The translations under genes were made by a program, and so were the position numbers. The notes under the pieces are model-generated. The model worked only from the letters and a program-made list of their open reading frames with translations, was not told where the DNA came from and did not search any database. Source: Chloroflexales bacterium (lineage in GTDB: Bacteria; Chloroflexota; Chloroflexia; Chloroflexales; Chloroflexaceae). From it: DNA of 5,295 nt. The DNA lies in assembly GCA_013336035.1 (NCBI GenBank), contig JAAXUL010000618.1, positions 1 through 5,295 on the forward strand, in the 5' to 3' direction. Numbering within the stretch: the stretch's first letter is position 1; every line of letters starts with the position of its first letter. Below, one piece after another: positions 1 through 5,295 of this stretch.

Positions 1-1
1 G

Positions 2-112
2 GCCCGCACCCTCGGCGCCGGGCGCGAGCCAGTCGCGGTGTTGCTGAACAGCCCCGGGCTCCTGGTGTTCGTCGGCTCGGCCGTAGCCGCGACGGCGTAC
101 CGCCTGGGGTAG
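2..112 (+). CDS. C-terminal end of an unidentified protein with a hydrophobic tail (5' partial)
   Basis: Only the last 36 codons are in the window; the gene begins upstream and ends at the TAG at 110-112. I chose this frame because nearly every third codon position is G or C, matching the neighbouring dnaE, whereas the other open frame here (frame 1) reads as Arg/Pro-rich low-complexity sequence. The visible peptide starts ARTLGAGREP and then runs through VAVLLNSPGLLVFVGSAVAA before ending TAYRLG. The hydrophobic run of roughly 20 residues followed by a Tyr-Arg end could be a C-terminal membrane segment, but it could equally be a buried helix. The fragment is too short to name a family. It lies upstream of dnaE in the same direction, but a hairpin and a separate promoter lie between them, so the two are probably not one transcription unit. 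Confidence 0.6.
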   Translation, partial: ARTLGAGREPVAVLLNSPGLLVFVGSAVAATAYRLG

Positions 113-137
113 ACCGGCCCCAGCCCCTCACCCCAGC

Positions 138-170
138 TGCCCCCTCTCCTGCGCCGCAGAAGAGGGGGTG
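138..170 (+). terminator. Strong intergenic hairpin, possible terminator or dispersed palindromic repeat
   Basis: The arms CCCCCTCT (140-147) and AGAGGGGG (161-168) pair perfectly. After one C/A mismatch, CTGC (149-152) pairs with GCAG (156-159) around a GCC triloop, and two G-T wobbles extend the base at 138-139/169-170. It starts 26 bases after the stop of the upstream gene, where a terminator would be expected, but the bases after it (TGCGCTCGTTCC) lack a run of T, so it is not a classic intrinsic terminator. The preceding C-rich stretch AGCCCCTCACCCCAGC (122-137) plus the CCCCTCT/AGAGGGG arms resembles a palindromic intergenic repeat seen in many copies in several high-GC bacterial genomes. 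That resemblance is from memory. Being palindromic, it could serve either strand. Confidence 0.55.
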
Positions 171-209
171 CGCTCGTTCCGGCGCTGCGATGACAGAACA
201 GTCATGCGA

Positions 210-238
210 CTTTCCACATTTTCAACAGGTTATCCACA
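210..238 (+). promoter_or_regulatory. DnaA-box cluster upstream of dnaE
   Basis: Three same-direction 9-mers lie almost end to end: CTTTCCACA (210-218, two mismatches to the DnaA box TTATNCACA), TTTTCAACA (219-227, two mismatches) and TTATCCACA (230-238, a perfect match). DnaA binds such boxes at replication origins and at promoters it regulates. The cluster lies about 45 bases upstream of the -10 element of dnaE, a position suited to transcriptional control. The single perfect box is solid as a sequence match; the flanking ones are weak and count mainly because of their order and spacing. A further near-match lies in the leader at 372-380. Confidence 0.6.
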
Positions 239-279
239 GGGGTTGTAACCTTTACACCCCTTCCGTCCTCATGGCCGTA

Positions 280-288
280 TGGTATAAT
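280..288 (+). promoter_or_regulatory. Extended -10 promoter element for dnaE
   Basis: TATAAT at 283-288 is a perfect housekeeping sigma -10 hexamer and is preceded by TGG, giving the extended form TGnTATAAT. No good -35 hexamer occurs 16-18 bases upstream; the candidates are CTTCCG and TTCCGT. This fits an extended -10 promoter, which depends less on a -35. Transcription would be expected to start near 294-297, leaving a leader of about 145 bases before the dnaE ATG. It is the only match of this quality in the intergenic region. Confidence 0.7.
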
Positions 289-317
289 GCGAGGCAGCCC
301 CCGCAGGCATCTTTCGC

Positions 318-353
318 CCGCACGTTATGTCTAAGAATCGCTTCGCCGTGCGG
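318..353 (+). other. Possible stem-loop in the dnaE leader
   Basis: CCGCACG (318-324) and CGTGCGG (347-353) form a perfect 7-bp stem enclosing a 22-base loop. It lies within the predicted 5' leader, between the -10 promoter and the start of dnaE. The loop holds an ATG (327-329) that opens a nine-codon reading frame ending in a TAG at 354-356, just past the stem; no Shine-Dalgarno sequence precedes it. A 7-bp stem with a long loop can arise by chance in GC-rich DNA, so a role in regulation is only a possibility. It matches no riboswitch class that I recognise. Confidence 0.25.
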
Positions 354-371
354 TAGGATTGACAGCGAGGC

Positions 372-380
372 TGTGGAAAA
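372..380 (-). promoter_or_regulatory. DnaA-box-like site in the dnaE leader
   Basis: TGTGGAAAA reads TTTTCCACA on the minus strand, one mismatch from TTATNCACA. It lies about 80 bases downstream of the predicted transcription start and points opposite to the upstream cluster at 210-238. DnaA bound at both places could in principle bridge or block the promoter; that arrangement is inferred. It also lies just after a TTGACA sequence (359-364) that has no matching -10. Confidence 0.4.
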
Positions 381-441
381 CATTCGTTTTCAGCTCAGCA
401 GGTGCGCTATCGCGGCCAGCTCAGTGTAAAGACTTTCTCCC

Positions 442-3400
442 ATGAACGACTTCGTCCACCTGCACGTCCACTCGGAGTACAGCCTGCTCGACGGCTACGC
501 CTCGACGAAGGCGATCACCGCGCGCGCAGCCGAGCTGGGCATGGACAGCATCGCCCTGACTGACCACGGCGTGATGTATGGGGCGATGGAGTTCTACGAC
601 GCCGCGAAGAAGGCAGGGATCCGCCCGATCATCGGCATGGAGGCCTACATGGCCCCCGGGTCGCGCAGCGACGCCATGACCAAGGGCGGCAAGAACTACT
701 ATCACCTGCTACTGCTGGCGAAGAACGAGGTCGGCTACCGTAACCTGGTCAAGCTCACCACCAGGGCCCACCTTGACGGCATGGGCAAGGGCGTCTTCGC
801 CCGCCCGCGCGTCGACCGCGAGCTGCTCGAGCAGCACCACGAGGGCCTGATCGTAACCTCCTCGTGCATCGCCGGCGAGGTCATCCAGTCGCTCACCGCC
901 CAGCAGCGCAAGCTGGCCGTCGAGCACGCCGCCTACTACCGCGACCTGCTCGGCCCCGAGAACTACTACCTCGAGCTGCAGCTCCACGATAACACCCCCG
1001 AGCTCGAGGGCATCAACGACGAGCTGGTGCGCATCGGCGGCGAGCTGGGCATCCCTATGGTCGTCACCAACGACACCCACTTCGTGCGCAAGGAGGACCA
1101 GAAGACCCAGCATATGGTCATGTCGATGGGCATGAACCTGACCTACAAGGAGTTCTGCGGCAAGGGCTTCATGATGGACGAGAGCTACCACATCATGTCC
1201 GGCGAGGAGATGTGGCAGAAGTTCAAGCGCTACGGCACGGCCCCCCTCGAGAACACCCGCCGCATCGCCGAGCAGTGCAAGCTCAAGCTCGACTTTGGGC
1301 GCGTCCAGCTGCCCCAGTTCGACCTGCCCGAGGGCCACGACGCCGCCAGCTACCTCAGGCTGGTCTGCGAAGAGGGCCTGATGAAGCGCTTCGACGGCAA
1401 CCCAGCGCCGAACTATATCGCCCGCCTCGAGGACGAGCTGGACGTGATCAACGCGACCGGCTTCCCCGACTATATGCTGATCGTATGGGATTACGTTAAG
1501 TACGCCCGCTCGCGCGGCATCCCCTGCCTGCCCCGCGGCTCGGCCGGCGCCTCGCTGGTGCTCTACTCGCTCGGCATCACCGACGTCGACCCGGTCAAGA
1601 ACAAGCTGCTCTTCGAGCGCTTTCTCTCGCGCGAGCGCCTCGAGATGCCCGATATCGACACCGACTTCGCCGATAGCCGCCGCGGCGAGATCCTCGACTA
1701 TATCGCCGGCAAGTACGGCCGCGAGAATGTGGCCCAGATTATCACCTACGGCACTCTCGGCGCCAAGGCGGCCCTGCGCGATATGGGCCGCGTCATGGGC
1801 GTCGAGCTGCCCGAGGTCGACCGGGTGGCCAAGCTCATCCCCACCCTGCCCGTGGGCACCACGATCTCGCAGGCCCTCGAGCGCGTCCCCGAGCTGAAGC
1901 AGATCTATGACACGCAGCCCCACCTGCAAGAGCTGATCGACTGGGCCAAGAAGGTCGAGGGCCGCATGCGCTCGGTCGGCACCCACGCCTGCGGCGTGGT
2001 GGTCAGCCGCTCGCCCCTCGAGGATATGGTGCCCCTGCAGCGCACCACCAAGGATGAGCACGCGGTGATGGCCGCCTTCGAGGGCCCTACCCTCGCCAAG
2101 ATGGGCCTGCTCAAGATGGACATCCTCGGCCTCACCAACCTCTCGGTGGTGGCCGAGGCCCTCAAGTACATCGAGCGCACTAGCGGCAAGTCCATGTGGC
2201 TCGACGAGATCCCCCTCGACGACCCCAGGGTCTTCGAGAGCCTGGGCCGCGGCGAGACCCGCAACGTATTCCAGCTTGAGTCCGCGGGCATGACCCGCTA
2301 CCTTATGCAGCTCAAGCCCACCCGCGTCGAGGATCTCTACGCGATGGTGGCGCTCTACCGCCCGGGCCCTCTCGAGCAGATCCCGCTCTACATCCTGAAT
2401 AAGAATAACCCGGCCGCGATCAAGTACCTGCACCCGATCCTCAAGCCTATCCTCGAGGACACCTACGGCGTGATCGTCTACCAGGAGCAGATCATGCAGC
2501 TGCTCCAGACGGTCGCCGACTACACTCTCGGCCAGGCCTATATCGTGATCAAGGCGATCAGCAAGAAGAACAAAGAGCTGATGGCCGAGAACGGGGCGAT
2601 CTTCAAGGCCGGCTGCCTCAAGAAGGGCATTAGCCAGGCCGTCGCCGACGAGCTCTGGGAGCTCATCCTGCCCTTCGCCGGCTACTCGTTCAACCGCCCG
2701 CACGCCACCCTCTACGGCCTGCTCAGCTACCAGACCAGCTGGCTCAAGGTGAACTACCCGGTCGAGTACATGGCCGCCGTGCTCACCGGCGCCGGCGGCT
2801 TCCTCGAGGACGTGGCCAAGGGCGCCCTCGAGTCGCGCCGCCTCGGCGTGGCTGTGCTCGGCCCCGATGTGAACCGCTCGCTCAAGGGCTTCGAGATCGA
2901 GGCCATCGACGGGAGCGCGCTACCCCTCGGCGTGAAGTTCGACCGCGGCATCCGCTTCGGCATGGCCGCGATCAAGAATGTCGGCGAGGGCCCCGTCGAG
3001 GCGATCATCAAGGAGCGCGATGAGGGCGGCCCCTTCCAGTCGATCGAGGCCCTGTGCGCCCGCGTCGACCGCCACGCGATCAACAAGCGCGTGGTCGAGA
3101 GCCTGATCAAGGCCGGGGCCCTCGACAGCCTGCCCGGCAGCCGCCGCCAGAAGCTCGCTATCCTCGACCAGACGATCACGGCCGGCGCCGAGGCCCAGAA
3201 GGCCCGCGAGATCGGCCAGAGCAGCCTCTTCGATATGTTCGGCGAGAGCAGCGGCGGCCCCGCCGCCCTCAGCGTCGCCCGTATCCCGATGCCGATGATC
3301 CCCGAGACCCCCGCCGATAAGAAGGAGGAGCTGCTCTGGGAGAAGGAGCTGCTCGGCCTCAACGTCTCCGAGGACCCGGTGGCCAAGGCTCTCGAGGGCG

Positions 3401-4200
3401 TCGACCTGACGGGCGTCAGCAGCCTGAGCGATATCACCGAGGAGCACGTCGGCGAGACCATGACCTTTGTGGGCGTGCTGAATGGCGTGCGCCGCATCAG
3501 CACCAAGAAGGGCGACACAATGCTCGTCGCCAACCTCGAGGACCTCACCGGCACGATCGAGATGGTCGTCTTCCCCAAGACCCTGGCGAAGTGCGGCGAT
3601 GTCCTGTGCGACGATGCCGCCGTGAAGGTGACGGCCAAGGTCGATAACCGCCGCGACTCTACCCAGCTTGTGGTCGACGCCGCCGAGGCCGTAGAGGCCT
3701 CGCAGTGGGTCGCCCCCTCGCCCGCCGCCATCGCCAGCGAGATGGACCTCGAGGGGATCGGCGATCTGATCGTGGGCGATAGTGGCGCGGCGAGGGTGGC
3801 GGACGTTACATCTGTAGTGGCACAGCATGCCGCGCCCGCCCCGGCATCGCCGTTGAGCACCATCCGGGCAAAGCAGCAGGTGAAGGTGAGCTCGAACGGC
3901 AACGGCGGGCACGGAAAGGGAAGTGGTATGAGCGGCGAGCCCGCGGCCCCGGCGCCCGCCCCCGGGCGCATCCTGCGCCTCTACCTACCGCGCACCGGCG
4001 ACGACGAGGCCGACGTGCGGCGCATGCAGAACGTCTACAGCGTCCTGCGCGATAGCAGCGGCCCCGACCGGGTCACTCTCTACCTGCCCAACGGCGTCGG
4101 CATTGTGGTGCTCCAGTCGCAGCACACGGTCAGCTTGTCGGCCGGCCTGCTCGAAAGCCTGAAGGGCGTGCTCGGCGCCGAGCGGGTGGTGGCAGAGTAG
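442..4200 (+). CDS. dnaE: DNA polymerase III alpha subunit (replicative DNA polymerase)
   Basis: This is the catalytic subunit of the chromosomal replicase (C-family polymerase), 1252 residues against about 1160 in E. coli. The start is fixed by an in-frame TAA at 427-429 and by the canonical N-terminus FVHLHVHSEYSLLDG; no clear Shine-Dalgarno precedes it. Domains: PHP, about 4-215, with all nine expected metal ligands (H8, H10, D17, H42, E67, H88, C142, D211, H213), unlike the degenerate E. coli PHP. Palm, with catalytic D404 and D406 in PDIDTDF and D560 in KMDILG. Fingers, with GVIVYQEQ (676-683) and SFNRPHATLY (749-758). Helix-hairpin-helix, around 843-850. Clamp-binding QSSLF, 926-930. 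OB fold, about 1003-1085. Ala/Pro/Gly-rich linker, about 1086-1174. C-terminal domain, 1175-1252, probably the tau-contacting part. The clamp motif and C-terminal domain favour the replicative DnaE1 type over mutagenic DnaE2/ImuC. Oddities: PRGSAGAS where GRGSAAGS is usual (364-371), and AYIVIKAISKK (699-709) where ADLLRRAMGKK is usual. No frameshift or intein is seen. Confidence 0.97.
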   Translation: MNDFVHLHVHSEYSLLDGYASTKAITARAAELGMDSIALTDHGVMYGAMEFYDAAKKAGIRPIIGMEAYMAPGSRSDAMTKGGKNYYHLLLLAKNEVGYRNLVKLTTRAHLDGMGKGVFARPRVDRELLEQHHEGLIVTSSCIAGEVIQSLTAQQRKLAVEHAAYYRDLLGPENYYLELQLHDNTPELEGINDELVRIGGELGIPMVVTNDTHFVRKEDQKTQHMVMSMGMNLTYKEFCGKGFMMDESYHIMSGEEMWQKFKRYGTAPLENTRRIAEQCKLKLDFGRVQLPQFDLPEGHDAASYLRLVCEEGLMKRFDGNPAPNYIARLEDELDVINATGFPDYMLIVWDYVKYARSRGIPCLPRGSAGASLVLYSLGITDVDPVKNKLLFERFLSRERLEMPDIDTDFADSRRGEILDYIAGKYGRENVAQIITYGTLGAKAALRDMGRVMGVELPEVDRVAKLIPTLPVGTTISQALERVPELKQIYDTQPHLQELIDWAKKVEGRMRSVGTHACGVVVSRSPLEDMVPLQRTTKDEHAVMAAFEGPTLAKMGLLKMDILGLTNLSVVAEALKYIERTSGKSMWLDEIPLDDPRVFESLGRGETRNVFQLESAGMTRYLMQLKPTRVEDLYAMVALYRPGPLEQIPLYILNKNNPAAIKYLHPILKPILEDTYGVIVYQEQIMQLLQTVADYTLGQAYIVIKAISKKNKELMAENGAIFKAGCLKKGISQAVADELWELILPFAGYSFNRPHATLYGLLSYQTSWLKVNYPVEYMAAVLTGAGGFLEDVAKGALESRRLGVAVLGPDVNRSLKGFEIEAIDGSALPLGVKFDRGIRFGMAAIKNVGEGPVEAIIKERDEGGPFQSIEALCARVDRHAINKRVVESLIKAGALDSLPGSRRQKLAILDQTITAGAEAQKAREIGQSSLFDMFGESSGGPAALSVARIPMPMIPETPADKKEELLWEKELLGLNVSEDPVAKALEGVDLTGVSSLSDITEEHVGETMTFVGVLNGVRRISTKKGDTMLVANLEDLTGTIEMVVFPKTLAKCGDVLCDDAAVKVTAKVDNRRDSTQLVVDAAEAVEASQWVAPSPAAIASEMDLEGIGDLIVGDSGAARVADVTSVVAQHAAPAPASPLSTIRAKQQVKVSSNGNGGHGKGSGMSGEPAAPAPAPGRILRLYLPRTGDDEADVRRMQNVYSVLRDSSGPDRVTLYLPNGVGIVVLQSQHTVSLSAGLLESLKGVLGAERVVAE
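3217..3231 (+). other. Beta-clamp-binding motif QSSLF within DnaE
   Basis: Residues 926-930 of the polymerase read QSSLF, an exact match to the bacterial sliding-clamp consensus QxxLF, followed by DMFG. E. coli DnaE carries its internal clamp-binding motif at nearly the same position (about 920-924). The site lies between the helix-hairpin-helix region and the OB fold, in a stretch of polar, flexible residues (GQSS before, GESSGG after), as expected for an exposed peptide that docks on the clamp. It supports assigning this protein as the processive replicative polymerase. Confidence 0.85.
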
Positions 4201-4201
4201 G

Positions 4202-5295
4202 CTACTCGCCCTCCTCAAGCCGGAAGTTGTCGAAGCGGGCTCTGGCGCCCTCGGCTTCGGCGCCCTGCACGATGAGGCCGGCCATGCCATCCATCGTCAC
4301 GCCCTCAGGCAGATCGATGGTGGGTAGCTCCTGGTCATTGATCGTGATGATGAAGCTGCGCCCGCGCACCTCGACCTTGATGCGGTTGGTGACCGCGAGC
4401 CCGGGCCTGACCGCGGGCACCTCAATGGCGGGGAAGACCTCGTAGGCCCCTTCGCCGTTGCGAAACATGAGCATGCGGCCGTCGGGCCGGATCATCAGGG
4501 CGAAGAAGCCGAAGTCGCCCGTGTCGGCGAACATCACGCCGTAGCCACTGTTGTCCATCTGCCCGCTCACCATCGAGGCGTCAACCTCGAGCACAAAGTC
4601 GCCCGTGACCTCGGAGGAGCCGGCGGGCAGGGGCTGCTGCCACGAGACCACCGAGCCGCCGACGAAGAACTCGTAGGCGCCGCCGCTGAACGTGGCCCCG
4701 CCCACGCTCCACGGGGCGGCCGCGGGGTCGCTGAAGTCCTCGGCCAGATCGAGCTTGCCGACCTGGCCGTCGGGCAGCGCGGCCAGGGCAAAGCCCTCGA
4801 TATTGTCGAAGCGCACCACCAGGCCGCCCGTCTCGAAGGTGACCAGCCCGAGGGTTAGCTGGCCGCTCGACTGCTTGTCGTCGCTGTAGGTAAGGACCTG
4901 CTGGCCGTTGATGTAGCCGATGATCTCTGGGCCGTCGGCGACCACGCGCAGGCGATTGGTTACGCCGAGGCCTACCTTAATGCCCTGGTGGCGCGTCCAA
5001 GGCACCACAGAGGTGTAGGTCTTGTCCGAGACCCTCAGCAGGCGATAGTAGCCCGAGGCGCTGATCGAGAACATCAGGTGCTCGTCGGGGGCGCTCTGGC
5101 GGAAGCGGATACCAAACTCGCCGTTGGCGGGGCCTGCGGTCTGTGTGGCGTCCACGGCTAGATCAAAGTCACGCACCTTGGCGCCCAGGAACAGGCCGTA
5201 GCTATCGAAGTTGTCAAGCTCGAGGCGGATCTCGTAGGCGCCGCCCGTGATGCTGGACTTCGAGCGGTCCCAGCGGTTGTTCGAGCCGCTGAAGT
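4202..5295 (-). CDS. Protein with two tandem LamG/DUF1080-like jelly-roll domains (5' partial)
   Basis: The reading frame stays open to the window edge, so the N-terminus is missing; the GTG at 5174-5176 is an internal valine codon, because good coding sequence (visible residues 1-39, FSGSNNRWDRSK onward) continues upstream of it. 363 residues are visible. They form two similar units of about 165-170 residues: unit A, visible residues 1 to about 168, and unit B, 186-363. Shared signposts are an opening FS...W...GGAYE, a DF-L-VDA strand, YG or FG followed by a short segment and F, TNR-(L/I)-(R/K)-V, IN-(G/D)-Q, a late GL strand and a closing RFDN. This pattern fits concanavalin-like beta-sandwich domains of the LamG / DUF1080 (3-keto-disaccharide hydrolase-like) type, which often bind or act on sugars. 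I see no clear catalytic residues, so the function is open. In similar bacterial proteins such units follow a membrane anchor, a secretion signal or a kinase or zinc-ribbon domain, none of which is visible here. The gene converges on dnaE, with one base between the stop codons. Confidence 0.85.
   Translation of the reverse strand, partial: FSGSNNRWDRSKSSITGGAYEIRLELDNFDSYGLFLGAKVRDFDLAVDATQTAGPANGEFGIRFRQSAPDEHLMFSISASGYYRLLRVSDKTYTSVVPWTRHQGIKVGLGVTNRLRVVADGPEIIGYINGQQVLTYSDDKQSSGQLTLGLVTFETGGLVVRFDNIEGFALAALPDGQVGKLDLAEDFSDPAAAPWSVGGATFSGGAYEFFVGGSVVSWQQPLPAGSSEVTGDFVLEVDASMVSGQMDNSGYGVMFADTGDFGFFALMIRPDGRMLMFRNGEGAYEVFPAIEVPAVRPGLAVTNRIKVEVRGRSFIITINDQELPTIDLPEGVTMDGMAGLIVQGAEAEGARARFDNFRLEEGE

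Noticed and set aside
359..364. Perfect TTGACA as a second dnaE promoter -35
   Set aside because: At 16-18 bases downstream the candidate -10 hexamers (CATTCG, ATTCGT, TTCGTT) are poor matches, so a complete promoter is not supported.
190..429. 79-codon plus-strand frame in the intergenic region
   Set aside because: It runs through the DnaA boxes and the -10 promoter, has no ribosome-binding site and lacks the third-position G/C bias of the real genes.
709..2703. Very long (664-residue) minus-strand open frame inside dnaE
   Set aside because: It is antisense to unambiguous polymerase sequence. Its His/Leu/Asp/Val/Ala-rich, low-complexity protein is what the reverse strand of strongly GC3-biased codons produces.
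2754..3971. Minus-strand open frames of 405 and 330 residues over the 3' half of dnaE
   Set aside because: Both overlap conserved DnaE domains and each other in different frames; their Ser/Arg- or Ala/Gly/Leu-rich composition shows no domain signature.
4190..4212. The junction palindrome as a bidirectional terminator
   Set aside because: Only 5-6 base pairs with a one- to three-base loop and no T-tract; it is explained by both genes ending GAG-TAG.
4227..4889. Plus-strand and alternative minus-strand frames over the jelly-roll gene
   Set aside because: Short shadow frames with Arg/Ser/Pro-rich products; the 4202-5295 minus frame has clear internal domain repeats and G/C-ending codons.
5174..5176. 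GTG as the start codon of the convergent gene
   Set aside because: The same frame continues upstream with domain-like sequence (GGAYEIRLELDNFDSYG) that matches the opening of the second unit, so the GTG is an internal valine.

Overview
The window looks like chromosomal DNA from a high-GC bacterium, most likely Chloroflexota (Chloroflexus/Roseiflexus/Kouleothrix type). Three observations support this: strong G/C preference at third codon positions, a DnaE with an intact PHP metal site and a C-terminal Ala/Pro-linked extra domain, and an intergenic C-tract/G-tract palindrome of a kind I associate with such genomes. The phylum call is inference from the protein's general look. It was not checked by any search.

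Layout: positions 2-112 (+) are the last 36 codons of a gene that begins upstream and cannot be identified. Positions 113-441 are intergenic. They hold a strong hairpin (138-170), a cluster of DnaA-box-like 9-mers including a perfect TTATCCACA, an extended -10 promoter (TGG-TATAAT, 280-288) and a leader of about 145 nt. The leader has a second DnaA-like box and a possible small stem-loop, but no clear Shine-Dalgarno sequence before the next gene. Positions 442-4200 (+) encode a complete 1252-residue DNA polymerase III alpha subunit (dnaE), the replicative polymerase. Positions 4202-5295 (-) hold the 3' part of a convergent gene with two tandem jelly-roll-like (LamG / DUF1080-like) domains. It is cut off at its 5' end by the window edge. 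The stop codons of dnaE and this gene are separated by one base.

The functional centre is dnaE. The DnaA-box cluster at its promoter suggests that expression of the replicative polymerase may be coupled to the initiator DnaA, or that this is an origin-like site. The polymerase keeps its three catalytic aspartates, the nine PHP metal ligands and a perfect QxxLF clamp-binding motif. It departs from the E. coli-type consensus in two nucleotide-handling motifs. The convergent gene shows no functional link to replication. I see no mobile element, tRNA, rRNA or CRISPR array, and no clear new multi-gene system. The most notable items are the regulatory region of dnaE and the unusual polymerase motifs.
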